64,000 bases of DNA from Bradyrhizobium huanghuaihaiense (GCF_007830635.1 NZ_VLLA01000001.1:405868-469867), one strand, 5' to 3'; positions 27,683 through 39,191 are shown, counted from the first letter of the stretch. The notes: generated from the letters alone by a model not told the origin. Translations and numbers: made by a program.

Positions 27683-27715
27683 AGCCGGCCATGTGCCCGA
27701 AATGACCGGCTTTTT
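27683..27715 (+). terminator. candidate intrinsic terminator or attenuator upstream of pheS
   Basis: AGCCGG (27683-27688) pairs with CCGGCT (27706-27711), with an inner CAT/ATG pairing, followed by TTTT at 27712-27715. It lies 62 bases before the pheS start. GCCGG at 27656-27660 could instead pair with CCGGC at 27685-27689, which would undo the terminator stem. No convincing Phe-rich leader peptide is seen. Confidence 0.45.
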
Positions 27716-27777
27716 GCTTGACGTTACGGCCTTCGGGCGGCGACAACCCAGCCGAATTTAGAGCCAAGGATTTGACA

Positions 27778-28860
27778 GTGTCCGACCTCGCAACGCTCGA
27801 AACATCCATCCTCGACCAGATCGCCACTGCGGCCGATGAAGCCGCCCTGGAAGCGGTGCGCGTCGCGGCCCTCGGCAAGAAGGGCTCGATCTCGGCGCTG
27901 CTTGCCACGCTCGGCAAGATGTCGCCGGACGTGCGCAAGACGCAAGGCGCCGCGATCAACCTCGCCAAGGACAAGGTCACGCAGGCGCTCGCAGCCCGGC
28001 GCGACGTGCTGAAGTCGGCGGCGCTCGATGCACGGCTCGCGTCGGAAACCATCGACGTGACCCTGCCGCTGCGCGATGCGGCGGCTGAGGCCGGCCGCAT
28101 TCATCCGCTCAGCCAGGTCTGGGACGAGCTGACCACGATCTTCGCCGACATGGGATTCTCGGTCGCCGAAGGCCCTGACATCGAGACCGACGACTACAAC
28201 TTCACCAAGCTGAATTTTCCGGAAGGCCATCCGGCGCGCGAGATGCACGACACCTTCTTCTTCCATCCGAAGGAGGACGGCTCGCGCATGCTGCTGCGGA
28301 CCCACACCTCGCCGGTGCAGGTGCGCACCATGTTGAGCCAGAAGCCGCCGATCCGCGTGATCTGCCCGGGCCGCACCTATCGCATCGATTCGGACGCGAC
28401 CCACACGCCGCAATTCCACCAGGTCGAAGGCCTCGTCATCGACAAGAGCTCGCATCTCGGCCACCTCAAATGGATCCTGCACGAGTTCTGCAAGGCGTTC
28501 TTCGAGGTCGACCACATCAACATGCGCTTCCGGCCCTCGTTCTTTCCGTTCACCGAGCCGTCGCTGGAAGTCGACATCCAGTGCCGCCGCGACAAGGGCG
28601 AGATCCGCTTCGGCGAGGGCGAGGATTGGCTGGAGATTCTCGGCTGCGGCATGGTGCATCCGAACGTGCTGCGCGCCTGCGGCATCGATCCCGACGAGTA
28701 CCAGGGCTTTGCCTGGGGCATGGGCATCGACCGCATCGCCATGCTGAAATACGGCATCGCCGATCTGCGCCAGCTGTTCGACAGCGACGTCCGCTGGCTG
28801 TCCCATTACGGCTTCAAGCCGCTCGAAGTGCCGACGCTTGCGGGGGGATTGAGCACGTGA
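27778..28860 (+). CDS. pheS: phenylalanine--tRNA ligase alpha subunit
   Basis: 360 residues, class II synthetase. There is an N-terminal coiled-coil tRNA-binding arm (about 1-95) and a catalytic domain with motif 2 ([17 protein letters not shown]) and motif 3 ([18 protein letters not shown]). GTG at 27778 is the likely start, with AAGGA eight bases upstream; the TTG two codons earlier is possible. With PheT it forms the alpha2-beta2 enzyme charging tRNA-Phe. Unusually, pheT does not follow directly; repeats and a DUF559 gene intervene. Confidence 0.97.
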   Translation: MSDLATLETSILDQIATAADEAALEAVRVAALGKKGSISALLATLGKMSPDVRKTQGAAINLAKDKVTQALAARRDVLKSAALDARLASETIDVTLPLRDAAAEAGRIHPLSQVWDELTTIFADMGFSVAEGPDIETDDYNFTKLNFPEGHPAREMHDTFFFHPKEDGSRMLLRTHTSPVQVRTMLSQKPPIRVICPGRTYRIDSDATHTPQFHQVEGLVIDKSSHLGHLKWILHEFCKAFFEVDHINMRFRPSFFPFTEPSLEVDIQCRRDKGEIRFGEGEDWLEILGCGMVHPNVLRACGIDPDEYQGFAWGMGIDRIAMLKYGIADLRQLFDSDVRWLSHYGFKPLEVPTLAGGLST

Positions 28861-28885
28861 TGGCAGTGATTGGCCATACGACGAC

Positions 28886-29053
28886 TCTCTCCGTTCCCTC
28901 CGCGGAGACAACCCTCTCCCTACCCCTCCCCCGCAAGCGGGGGAGGGAATGGATGGAGCGAGCGCGTGGCCTTCGTTTCGTGGGGACGTACTCTCTGGCC
29001 GCTCGACAGGTCGAGCTCCCTCCCCCGCCTGCGGGGGAGGGTTGGGGAGAGGG
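28886..29053. repeat. intergenic palindromic repeats, family A (two blocks)
   Basis: CCCTCCCCCGC/GCGGGGGAGGG at about 28920-28948 and CCCTCCCCCGC/GCGGGGGAGGG at about 29018-29042, in the 203 bases between pheS and the DUF559 gene. Confidence 0.8.
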
Positions 29054-29063
29054 TATTTCCTCA

Positions 29064-29522
29064 ATGGGGTTGCCAATGGTCGATCCTGAACATCCTGATT
29101 GGAAGGTACCACCCAAGCTTCGAGCGAATGCGCGTACGCTCAGGCGCAATTCAACCGATGCAGAACGTATCTTGTGGTCGGAGCTGCGCGCCGGCCGATT
29201 GAACGGCGCGAGCTTCCGCCGCCAGGTGCCGATCGAACACTACATCGCCGATTTCATCTGCCACGCGGCCAAGCTCGTCATCGAACTCGATGGCGGCCAA
29301 CATTTCTCGGACGAAGGCGAGCGCGCCGACGCGCGTCGCTCTGCCGCGATCGAAGCGAAGGGCTTCAAAGTGCTCCGCTTCAGCAATCTCGATGTCATGA
29401 CCAATCGTGGCGGCGTTCTCGAAACAATTGCGACCACCGTCGCGGAGAGAGCCCCCACCCCAGCCCTCCCCCGCAAGCGGGAGAGGGAGCAGACCGTCTC
29501 CGTGGAGAAGAAACAGCCATGA
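29064..29522 (+). CDS. DUF559 (Vsr/endonuclease-like fold) protein
   Basis: 152 residues. The DUF559 core is clear: [52 protein letters not shown] and [21 protein letters not shown]. The residues match the PD-(D/E)xK nuclease arrangement: Asp in the YIADF segment, then Glu-x-Asp in VIELDGGQH. The role is unknown for the family; DNA repair or restriction-like cleavage is proposed. The last 20 or so residues ([10 protein letters not shown] onward) are translated from a family A repeat. Its stop overlaps the pheT start (ATGA), so pheT translation may be coupled to it. An alternative start is 29076. Confidence 0.85.
   Translation: MGLPMVDPEHPDWKVPPKLRANARTLRRNSTDAERILWSELRAGRLNGASFRRQVPIEHYIADFICHAAKLVIELDGGQHFSDEGERADARRSAAIEAKGFKVLRFSNLDVMTNRGGVLETIATTVAERAPTPALPRKREREQTVSVEKKQP
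29452..29490. repeat. family A repeat fragment inside the end of the DUF559 gene
   Basis: The sequence CCCTCCCCCGCAAGCGGGAG with flanking bases is the same hairpin as the intergenic family A copies, but here it is in frame and encodes the protein's C-terminal tail. Confidence 0.8.
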
Positions 29523-31927
29523 AATTCACCCTCTCCTGGCTGAAGGACCATCTCGAGACCGACGAGCCGCTCGAAAAACTCGCCGACAAGCTCACCATGA
29601 TCGGGCTCGAGGTCGAGAACATCGAGGACAAGGCGAAGGCGCTGAAGCCGTTCACCATCGCGAAGGTGATCTCGGCCGAGCAGCATCCGAATGCGGATCG
29701 CCTGCGGGTCTGCATGGTCGACACCGGCGACGGTGGCGCGCCCGTGCAGGTCGTGTGCGGCGCGCCGAATGCGCGTGCGGGGCTCGTCAGCGTGTTCTCA
29801 GCCCCCGGCACCTACATTCCCGGCAAGGACATCACGCTCGGCGTCGGCACCATCCGCGGTGTCGAGAGCCGCGGCATGCTGTGTTCGGCGGCCGAGCTGC
29901 AGATCTCCAACGACCATGACGGCATCATGGAATTGCCGGCGGACGCGCCGATCGGCGCTGCTTACGCCGAATGGGCTGCGCTCGGCGATCCCGTGATCGA
30001 GATCAACCTGACGCCGAACCGGCAGGACTGCACCGGCGTGCACGGCATCGCGCGGGATCTTGCCGCCGCCGACATGGGCAAGTTCAAGGACCCCACGATC
30101 AAGCCGATCAAGGGCGAATTCCCGTGTCCGGTGAAGGTCACGGTCGAGGACGTCACGCTCTGTCCCGGCTTCGCGCTCCGCCTCGTGCGCGGCGTCAAGA
30201 ACGGGCCGTCGCCGGAATGGCTGCAGAAGCGGCTGACCGCGATCGGTCTGCGTCCGATCAACGCGCTGGTCGACATCACCAATTTCATGACCTACGACCG
30301 CGCGCGTCCGCTGCACGTGTTCGACGCCAAGAAGGTGAAAGGCAATCTCCTCGTGCGCCGCGCGCGCGAGGGCGAGACCCTGCTGGCGCTCGACGGCCGT
30401 ACCTATAATCTCGATCCCGCCATTTGCGTGATCGCGGACGAGCACGGCGTCGAATCGCTCGCCGGCATCATGGGCGGCGAAGCCTCGGGCTGCGACGAGA
30501 CCACCACCGACGTGCTGATCGAATCGGCGCTGTGGAACGAGATCAACATCGCCCAGACCGGCCGCAAGCTCGGCATCAATTCCGATGCGCGCTACCGCTT
30601 CGAGCGCGGCGTCGATCCGGCTTTCATGGTGCCCGGCCTCGAGCTTGCGACGAAGCTCGTGATGGAGATGTGCGGCGGCGCGCCGTCCGAGAACGTCGTG
30701 GTCGGCAAGGCCTTTGGCGACGACCGCGTGATCGATTTCCCTGTCACCGAGGTCAAGCGCCTGTCCGGCATCGAGGTGCCGCAGGTCGAGATGAAGCGCA
30801 TCCTGACCCATCTCGGCTTCATGATGGCGGGCCCCGGCCCCGTCGTGAAGGTCGCGGTGCCGTCGTGGCGCTCCGACGTGCACGGCAAGGCCGACATCGT
30901 CGAGGAGATCGTCCGCATCTTCGGCGTCGACAAGGTGCCGATGACGCCGTTCGAGCGCGGCGAGGACGCGCGCAAGCCCGTGCTGACCCCGCTGCAGCTG
31001 CGCACGCGCCGCGCCCGGCGCGCGCTCGCCAGCCGCGGCATGGTCGAGGCGGTCACCTGGTCGTTCATCGCAAAACCCGCGGCCGAATTGTTCGGCGGCG
31101 GCCAGCGCGAGCTCGAAGTGGCGAACCCGATCGCATCCGATCTCTCGGACATGCGCCCGACCTTGCTCGCCGGCCTGATCGCGGCGGCGCAGGCCAATGC
31201 CGATCGCGGCTTTGGCGATGTCGCGCTGTTCGAGGTCGGCCAGGTCTTCAAGGGCGATCGCCCGCAGGACCAGTTCATGGCGGCGAGCGGCGTGCGCCGC
31301 GGCCTGGCTTCGGCCGAAGGTCTCGGACGGCACTGGACCGGCTCGGCGCAGGCCGATGTGTTCGACGCCAAGGCCGATGCGCTGGCGGTGCTGGCCGCGG
31401 CCGGCGCGCCGATGCAGGCGCTGCAGATCGTCTCCGGCGGTCCCGGCTGGCTGCATCCGGGCCGCTCCGGCACGATTCAGATCGGGCCGCAGAACGTGCT
31501 CGGCACTTTCGGCGAGGTGCATCCGCGCGCGCTCGAGGCGCTCGGCGCCGACGGGCCTCTGATGGTGTTCGAGGTGATCCTCGACCGCATCCCCGAGGCG
31601 AAGAAGAAGCCGACCCGCGCCAAGCCCGTCATCGAGCTGTCGGCATTCCAGCCGGTGTCGCGGGACTTCGCTTTCATCGTCGATCGCGCGGTCAAGGCCG
31701 GCGACATCGTCCGTGCCGCGCAGGGCGTCGACAAGAAGCTGGTCACCGGCGTCAACGTCTTCGACGTCTATGAGGGCAAGGGCATCGAGGACGGCAAGAA
31801 GTCGATCGCGGTCGCCGTCACGCTTCAGCCGCGCGAGAAGACCCTGACCGATCAGGAAATCGAGGCCGTCGCCGCGAAGATCGTGGCGGAGGTGACGAAG
31901 AAGACCGGCGGCACGTTGAGAGCATGA
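29519..31927 (+). CDS. pheT: phenylalanine--tRNA ligase beta subunit
   Basis: 802 residues. Domains in order: N-terminal tRNA-binding OB fold (about 40-150), B3/4 editing region (about 210-380), B5 (about 400-475), catalytic-like core, and the C-terminal ferredoxin-like anticodon-binding domain (about 705-800, [14 protein letters not shown]). It edits mischarged Tyr-tRNA-Phe and binds tRNA. The ATG at 29519-29521 overlaps the DUF559 stop by four bases. The start gives the family N-terminus [14 protein letters not shown]. Confidence 0.97.
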   Translation: MKFTLSWLKDHLETDEPLEKLADKLTMIGLEVENIEDKAKALKPFTIAKVISAEQHPNADRLRVCMVDTGDGGAPVQVVCGAPNARAGLVSVFSAPGTYIPGKDITLGVGTIRGVESRGMLCSAAELQISNDHDGIMELPADAPIGAAYAEWAALGDPVIEINLTPNRQDCTGVHGIARDLAAADMGKFKDPTIKPIKGEFPCPVKVTVEDVTLCPGFALRLVRGVKNGPSPEWLQKRLTAIGLRPINALVDITNFMTYDRARPLHVFDAKKVKGNLLVRRAREGETLLALDGRTYNLDPAICVIADEHGVESLAGIMGGEASGCDETTTDVLIESALWNEINIAQTGRKLGINSDARYRFERGVDPAFMVPGLELATKLVMEMCGGAPSENVVVGKAFGDDRVIDFPVTEVKRLSGIEVPQVEMKRILTHLGFMMAGPGPVVKVAVPSWRSDVHGKADIVEEIVRIFGVDKVPMTPFERGEDARKPVLTPLQLRTRRARRALASRGMVEAVTWSFIAKPAAELFGGGQRELEVANPIASDLSDMRPTLLAGLIAAAQANADRGFGDVALFEVGQVFKGDRPQDQFMAASGVRRGLASAEGLGRHWTGSAQADVFDAKADALAVLAAAGAPMQALQIVSGGPGWLHPGRSGTIQIGPQNVLGTFGEVHPRALEALGADGPLMVFEVILDRIPEAKKKPTRAKPVIELSAFQPVSRDFAFIVDRAVKAGDIVRAAQGVDKKLVTGVNVFDVYEGKGIEDGKKSIAVAVTLQPREKTLTDQEIEAVAAKIVAEVTKKTGGTLRA

Positions 31928-31967
31928 TGCCGAAAAGTGTGAAGCGGTTTTCGGACAACATCATGCT
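31922..31967. repeat. intergenic palindromic repeat, family H
   Basis: GCATGATG (31922-31929) is the inverse of CATCATGC (31960-31967), with inner CCGAAAA/TTTTCGG arms. It begins inside the last codons of pheT. Similar elements are common in rhizobial genomes. Confidence 0.75.
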
Positions 31968-31982
31968 CCAGAATCATCGAGC

Positions 31983-32753
31983 ATGACCTTCGCGGATTTA
32001 CTCCCGAAGGACGTCAGCCTCACCATTGCGACGGCGCTCTGCGCCGTCGCTTTCGTTTCGGGCACCGCGCGCGGCTTCTCCGGCTTCGGCTCGGCGTTGA
32101 TCTTCATGCCGCTGGCGAGCAGCATCGCGGCGCCGCGGCTCGTGGCCGCGCTGCTGCTGGTGATCGATTTCGTCGCGGCCGCGCCGCTGCTGCCGGATGC
32201 GTGGCGAAAAGCCGACCGCAAGGCCACCGCCGTGATCGTGCTCGGTGCACTGATCGGCGTGCCCGTCGGCACCTATTTCCTCAGTGTGCTCGAGCCCGTC
32301 ACCACGCGCTGGATCATCTCCTGCTTCGTTGCAGCGCTGCTGCTTCTGCTGCTGTCGGGCTGGCGCTATCGCGGCAAGGACCACGCCTGGCTCTCAGTCG
32401 GCATCGGCGGCCTCTCCGGCTTCTGCAGCGGCCTCGCGCAGACCGGTGGACCGCCGATCGTCGGCTACTGGCTCGGCCGCCCGATCGCGCCGATCGTCGC
32501 CCGCGCCAACATCCTGCTGTTCTTTGGCGCATCGGATTTCTTCTCGATGGTCAGCTACGCCGCCACCGGCCTGATCAGCCGCGAGTCGCTGGTGCTGTCG
32601 CTGATCGTCGGCCCGGTCTACGCAATCGGCGTCGCCTTCGGCGCATCCCTGTTCGGCCGCGCGAGTGAAAAGGTGTTTCGCGGGATTTGCTATGCGCTGA
32701 TCGCGATGGCGGTGATCTTTGGGCTGCCGGCGCTGGATGGCGTGCTGCGGTAA
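31983..32753 (+). CDS. sulfite exporter TauE/SafE family (TSUP) membrane protein
   Basis: 256 residues, about eight membrane segments in two similar halves. The family glycine/proline signatures are present: RGFSGFGSALIFMPLAS in the first half and GFCSGLAQTGGPPIVGYWLG in the second. TSUP proteins carry sulfur-containing or organic anions across the inner membrane; the substrate here is not known. It starts 56 bases after pheT but is separated from it by the family H hairpin. Confidence 0.88.
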   Translation: MTFADLLPKDVSLTIATALCAVAFVSGTARGFSGFGSALIFMPLASSIAAPRLVAALLLVIDFVAAAPLLPDAWRKADRKATAVIVLGALIGVPVGTYFLSVLEPVTTRWIISCFVAALLLLLLSGWRYRGKDHAWLSVGIGGLSGFCSGLAQTGGPPIVGYWLGRPIAPIVARANILLFFGASDFFSMVSYAATGLISRESLVLSLIVGPVYAIGVAFGASLFGRASEKVFRGICYALIAMAVIFGLPALDGVLR

Positions 32754-32765
32754 CTCTCTCCACGC

Positions 32766-32892
32766 GTCGTCCCGGCGAAGGCCGGGGCCCATACCGCGTG
32801 ATCTATCGGTTGTAGTCCGTAGAGGTACCGAACTACGAATCTTCGCCAAACCACGCTCTGTGGTTATGGGTCCCGGCCTTCGCCGGGACGAC
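32766..32892. repeat. intergenic palindromic repeat, family B
   Basis: GTCGTCCCGGCGAAGGCCGGG at one end and CCGGCCTTCGCCGGGACGAC at the other. Other copies are at 35472-35599, 51306-51453 and 63029-63153. Lies between convergent genes. Confidence 0.85.
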
Positions 32893-32919
32893 GGCGGAGT
32901 TTGTTGCCGCTTGGCTGCC

Positions 32920-34305
32920 CTACTGTCTCGCCCGCCGCTTCTTCGTCGACTGCGTCGGCACATCGGCCGGTTCGTCCTTGATCGCGCCGATCTTGCGGAG
33001 CGCGGCGTCCGCGGCGCGCTCGCCGCTTTCCCAGGCGCCGTCGACGGTGCCCCACAATGTCTCGTGGGTGGCTTCGCCGGCGAGGAACACATTGCCGATC
33101 GGCTCGGTCAGGATCCTTCGCGAGAGCTGACCGCCGGGCGCGGAGGCCGACATCGCACCCATCACGTAAGGCGAGGCGTTCCAGCGCGTCGCGCTGGTCT
33201 TCTGCACGGCGACCGCGGCCTCGCTGCCGAACAGCTTCGTGATCCATTCCATCGCGAAAGCGGCCATCGCCTTCTCGCCCTGCTCGGAGAGATCGCGCCC
33301 GAACGAGCCGCCGACATCGATCGAACACAGCGAGGAGCCGCCGATATTGGCGTACATCAGCGCCGTGCGCGTCGAATTGCTCTGCTCGATCAGGATGTCG
33401 TCGCGCGACAGGCCGAGCGGATTGCCGGGGAGCTGCAGCACGATGTGGTCGTAGCTGCCGAGAGTGAGCTTTGAGGCTGCATCGAGCGTCCGCTTGGGGA
33501 TGTCGGGCGCGAACTTGATCGCGCCCGATGTCAGCACGTTGGTCGAGACCGTGATGATGGCGGCGCGCGCGGCGATCTTGCCGCCTTGCGTCTCGACGCT
33601 GACGTCGCGGTTGCTCCAGACGATCCGGCTCGCCGGCGTCGACACCGCGACCGGCGCCTGCTCGCCGAGCTTGGTGATCAGCGTGCCCAGCCCCTGGCGG
33701 CAGGCGATCGCGGCATTGCGGTCCTGTGCCCGCGCCTTGTCGATCGCGGACAGCTCCTTCAGGTCCTTGCCGGCAAAGCTCGCGCCCAGCATGAACTCGG
33801 TCGCGCCGGCCCAGTCGCCCAGGTCCTTCGGCAGCACGGACGCGCAGGAGGTGTCGAGCTTGCCGCGCGCGGCCTCGTCGATGGCACGGTTGGCACGGAC
33901 CAGCGCCGCCAGAAACTCCTCGGTCTCGCCCGCGCGTGCGTTGCGGCGACCGATGCGCATCTTCTGGCCGGCCGGCGCGGGCAGCACGTCGAGCCCGGCG
34001 CTGCGCGCCAGGCGGATCATCGGATTGGTCTCGGGATTGTGCATCCAGCGCGCGCCGCGGTCGAACGGCACGTCAAAGGTCGTGGTATCCGTGATGCAGC
34101 GGCCGCCGACCTGCGAGGCCGCCTCCACCACCACGACCTTGCGATTGGCTGCCGTGATGCGCCGCGCTGCGGCAATTCCAGCCGCACCTGCGCCGATCAC
34201 GACGATGTCGGCCTCGCGCGGCAGGGGCGCGGCGTTTGCGCGCAGCACCGGGAGCGCGGCAAGGGCCGCCGACGCCGAAAGGAAACCGCGGCGCGTGATT
34301 GTCAT
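32920..34305 (-). CDS. Tat-exported FAD-dependent amine oxidase family protein
   Basis: 461 residues. A twin-arginine signal (ITRRGFLSASAALAALPVL) opens the protein. Then comes the FAD-binding motif IVVIGAGAAGIAAARRI (about 34-50), the family GGRC pattern of flavin monooxygenase/amine oxidases and the C-terminal FLAGEATHETLWGTVDGAWESG, which closes the FAD site. It probably oxidises an amine or polyamine in the periplasm. The Tat signal implies folding with FAD in the cytoplasm first. The C-terminus is basic (STKKRRARQ). The start at 34305 leaves the Tat motif at the N-terminus; the longer frame is not protein-like. Confidence 0.86.
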   Translation of the reverse strand: MTITRRGFLSASAALAALPVLRANAAPLPREADIVVIGAGAAGIAAARRITAANRKVVVVEAASQVGGRCITDTTTFDVPFDRGARWMHNPETNPMIRLARSAGLDVLPAPAGQKMRIGRRNARAGETEEFLAALVRANRAIDEAARGKLDTSCASVLPKDLGDWAGATEFMLGASFAGKDLKELSAIDKARAQDRNAAIACRQGLGTLITKLGEQAPVAVSTPASRIVWSNRDVSVETQGGKIAARAAIITVSTNVLTSGAIKFAPDIPKRTLDAASKLTLGSYDHIVLQLPGNPLGLSRDDILIEQSNSTRTALMYANIGGSSLCSIDVGGSFGRDLSEQGEKAMAAFAMEWITKLFGSEAAVAVQKTSATRWNASPYVMGAMSASAPGGQLSRRILTEPIGNVFLAGEATHETLWGTVDGAWESGERAADAALRKIGAIKDEPADVPTQSTKKRRARQ

Positions 34306-34459
34306 GTCATGGTTTCCGGAGACTTGCGGCAAACGGGAACAGCCCGCGAACCTTGCCGCATCTGATGTTGCACGGCAACCATCATGGTGAATCAATCGTG
34401 CTTGATCTCACAGAGTGATGAACCGAATGGCAACACGTTTCGACCATGATAGAGAAGGG

Positions 34460-34484
34460 AAAAAAGACGGCCGGAAAAGGCCGT
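34460..34484 (-). terminator. minus-strand intrinsic-terminator-like hairpin in the 5' leader of the YiiX-like gene
   Basis: ACGGCC (34467-34472) pairs with GGCCGT (34479-34484) around GGAAAA. Read on the minus strand the stem is followed by C and six T (complement of the A tract 34460-34465). It would stop leftward transcription entering the amine oxidase gene, though no minus-strand gene is visible to its right. On the plus strand it is a hairpin just before the GGGGGAG ribosome site. Confidence 0.5.
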
Positions 34485-34497
34485 GGGGGAGTTCGAC

Positions 34498-35463
34498 ATG
34501 GGGACGGTCCTTGATTCATTCGGCAAGCTGATTGCCGCGTACCTCTCGAAGGAGGTGCCGGGCTATGAGCCGTTCACGCCCAGCGACCCCGAGCATCTGC
34601 GCGGCGTCGTCGAGCCCGGCGACGTGCTGCTGGTCGAGGGCAACAACCGCATCTCCGGCATCATCAAATATCTGACGCAGTCGACCTGGTCGCATGCCGC
34701 GCTCTATGTCGGTCCGATCGAGGGCGCCGTGGAGCCCGACGGCGAGCCGCATGTCCTGATCGAGGCCAATATCGGCGAGGGCGTCACCTCGGCGCCGCTG
34801 TCGAAATATTTCCCGTATCATACCCGCCTCTGCCGCCCGGTCGGGCTGTCCTACGAGGACCGCACCACGGTCTGCCGCTATGCCATCAACCGCATCGGCT
34901 TCGGCTACGACACCAAGAACATCGTCGACCTGATGCGCTATCTGTTCCCGCTGCCGATACCGCAGCGTTGGCGGCGGCGCATGATCGCGATCGGCTCGGG
35001 CGATCCGACCAAGATCATCTGCTCGGCGCTGATCGCGCAGGCCTTCGACGCCGTGCGCTACCCGATCCTGCCGAAGATCACCAAAGCCGGCAGCCGCGCC
35101 GCCCGGCGCGAGATCCTGCACATCCGCGATTCCTCGCTGTACATGCCCCGCGACTTCGACATCTCACCCTATTTCGAGGTGGTGAAGCCGACCATCGTCA
35201 ACGGATTCGACTACACCGCCCTGCACTGGGCCGACAAGCAAAAGCCGCTCGAGGAGGTGGCGGGCACTTTCAGTGTGTTTCCAGAAACGCTCCGTGCGCC
35301 GCCGCTCGTTCCTGAGGCGATTGACGAAGAAGCGCCGGATGAAGTTCCGGCTGAAGAAGTGAGCGCGCAGCCGGCGGAGATCACCGCCGCGTTCTCCGAG
35401 CACTTCGTGCTGCTGAGCGAACTCGCGACGTACCGCGCGCGGGCGCGGGAGATGGCGGCGTAA
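34498..35463 (+). CDS. YiiX/YebB-like NlpC/P60-type cysteine peptidase
   Basis: 321 residues. The permuted papain-like core has the histidine in STWSHAALYVG, the Glu/Asp in HVLIEANIGEG, and the cysteine later in TKIICSALIAQAF, the order seen in YiiX/LRAT-like NlpC/P60 proteins. Members act on amide or ester bonds in peptidoglycan or lipids; the precise substrate is unknown. No signal peptide is seen. The C-terminal 70 residues are acidic and low in complexity. The ATG at 34498 follows GGGGGAG at six bases; the GTG at 34483 is less likely. Confidence 0.82.
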   Translation: MGTVLDSFGKLIAAYLSKEVPGYEPFTPSDPEHLRGVVEPGDVLLVEGNNRISGIIKYLTQSTWSHAALYVGPIEGAVEPDGEPHVLIEANIGEGVTSAPLSKYFPYHTRLCRPVGLSYEDRTTVCRYAINRIGFGYDTKNIVDLMRYLFPLPIPQRWRRRMIAIGSGDPTKIICSALIAQAFDAVRYPILPKITKAGSRAARREILHIRDSSLYMPRDFDISPYFEVVKPTIVNGFDYTALHWADKQKPLEEVAGTFSVFPETLRAPPLVPEAIDEEAPDEVPAEEVSAQPAEITAAFSEHFVLLSELATYRARAREMAA

Positions 35464-35471
35464 ATCTCGGT

Positions 35472-35599
35472 GTCGTCCCGGCGAAGGCCGGGACTCCATA
35501 CCCCAGGGAATAGTTTGGCGAAGACTCGGCGTTCGGTACGCCTACCGAGCGCAACCCGATAGATTCCGCGGTATGGGTCCTGGCTTTCGCCAGGACGAC
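35472..35599. repeat. intergenic palindromic repeat, family B
   Basis: GTCGTCCCGGCGAAGGCCGGG at the left and TGGCTTTCGCCAGGACGAC at the right. Directly followed by a family E copy. Confidence 0.82.
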
Positions 35600-35630
35600 G
35601 CTAGAGGAAACAGCGCGCGTCCTCTCCACC

Positions 35631-35715
35631 GTCATTGCGAGGAGCTCTTGCGACGAAGCAATCCAGACTGCCTCCGCGGGAACAGTCTGGATTGCTTCGC
35701 TGCGCTCGCAATGAC
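35631..35715. repeat. intergenic palindromic repeat, family E
   Basis: GTCATTGCGAGGAGC..GAAGCAATCCAGA and its inverse CTGGATTGCTTC..GCTCGCAATGAC. Shorter copy of the element at 3604-3718. Confidence 0.85.
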
Positions 35716-35732
35716 GGAGGAGAGAGCGCGCC

Positions 35733-36008
35733 CTACCTTTCCGCCCGCCCGATCACGGCCATCAGCTCCGCGATCTTCGCGCGCTGGTCCGCCTTGTCGC
35801 CGCTCGAGATCGCGTGCTCGACGCAATGGGCGACGTGGTCCTTCAGAACCTCCTCCTCGACCCGGCGCAGCGCGGCGCGCACCGCCGAGATCTGCGTCAC
35901 GATGTCGATGCAGTAGCGGTCTTCCTCGACCATTTTCGAGAGACCACGAACCTGGCCCTCGATCCGGCCGAGACGTTTTCCGACGGATGCCTTGATGTCC
36001 TTGCGCAT
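35733..36008 (-). CDS. csoR: CsoR-type copper-sensing repressor
   Basis: 91 residues, all-helical CsoR/RcnR/FrmR family ([19 protein letters not shown]). The Cu(I) ligand set Cys33, His58 and Cys62 matches the Cys-His-Cys triad of CsoR. The N-terminal His used by nickel-binding RcnR is absent. It should leave its operator when Cu(I) binds. It is divergent from copA, with 56 bases between them holding one clear inverted repeat, so it most likely controls both genes. Confidence 0.9.
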   Translation of the reverse strand: MRKDIKASVGKRLGRIEGQVRGLSKMVEEDRYCIDIVTQISAVRAALRRVEEEVLKDHVAHCVEHAISSGDKADQRAKIAELMAVIGRAER

Positions 36009-36017
36009 GGGGTCTAT

Positions 36018-36034
36018 ATACCCGTACCGGGTAT
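36018..36034. promoter_or_regulatory. CsoR operator, 7-3-7 inverted repeat
   Basis: ATACCCG-TAC-CGGGTAT is a perfect seven-base inverted repeat in the 56-base space between csoR and copA. G/C-rich dyads with TACCC/GGGTA arms are the usual CsoR site type. Because the gap is so short it must overlap both promoters. Confidence 0.75.
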
Positions 36035-36064
36035 GGGTTGCAAGAGCCGCTGGAAGGCCGGAGC

Positions 36065-38533
<2,469 letters not shown>

Positions 38534-38540
38534 CAGTTAA

Positions 38541-38687
38541 CTCCCTCTCCCCGCTCTTCGCGGGGAGAGGGTTGGGGTGAGGGGCGTCTCCACATACTGG
38601 TGACAGTTGGACTCGTGGAGAGTCCCCCTCACCCGGAATTCAAGCTACGCTTGACTTCCGACCTCTCCCCGCAAGCGGGGCGAGGTA
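38541..38687. repeat. intergenic palindromic repeat, family A variant
   Basis: CTCTCCCCGC/GCGGGGAGAGG arms at the left and CCTCTCCCCGC/GCGGGGCGAGG at the right, with a TCAAGCTACGCTTGA hairpin inside. Fills most of the copA-nikR gap. Confidence 0.82.
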
Positions 38688-38716
38688 GGAGGAGCAAGAC
38701 GCGCGGAGAGGACCTG

Positions 38717-39163
38717 ATGCAGCGGATTACGATCACGATCGAGGACGACCTCCTGGCGGAGATCGACGCCGCGGCCGAGGCGCGCGGCTACCAGAACCGC
38801 TCGGAGATCATCCGCGATCTCGCGCGCGCCGGGCTGCAGCAGAGCACGGAGGACACGGCACAGACCGGCCAATGCGTCGCCGGTCTCGTCTATGTCTACG
38901 ACCACGCCGCACGCGACCTGTCGAAACGGCTGGTGCAGGAATTCCACGGCCATCACGACCTCGCGCTGGCGACGCTGCATGTCCATCTCGACGACAACAA
39001 TTGCATGGAGATGACGGCGCTGCGCGGCGCCGCCGATGAGGTCCGGCATTTCGCCGACCACATCATCGCCGAACGCGGCGTGCGCTACGGCCGCGTGGTG
39101 ATGATTCCGACCGGCGACGGCAAGCAGGTGAAATCGCGCAAGCACGGGCACCGGCACGAGTAG
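38717..39163 (+). CDS. nikR: nickel-responsive regulator NikR
   Basis: 148 residues: N-terminal ribbon-helix-helix (QRITITIEDDLLAEIDAAAE, 1-45) and a C-terminal ACT-like nickel domain. Nickel ligands His77, His88, His90 and Cys96 (TLHVHLDDNNCME) align with E. coli NikR His76/87/89/Cys95. With nickel bound it represses nickel-uptake genes. No nickel transporter, urease or hydrogenase gene is in the window, so the targets are elsewhere. It follows copA after a repeat; co-transcription is uncertain. Confidence 0.93.
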   Translation: MQRITITIEDDLLAEIDAAAEARGYQNRSEIIRDLARAGLQQSTEDTAQTGQCVAGLVYVYDHAARDLSKRLVQEFHGHHDLALATLHVHLDDNNCMEMTALRGAADEVRHFADHIIAERGVRYGRVVMIPTGDGKQVKSRKHGHRHE

Positions 39164-39191
39164 GCTACTCTAGGAGAGAGTGGCGATTCTT

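Noticed and set aside
29798..31522. 574-codon open frame opposite pheT
   Set aside because: Antisense shadow of pheT, with His/Arg/Asp-rich composition and no family match.
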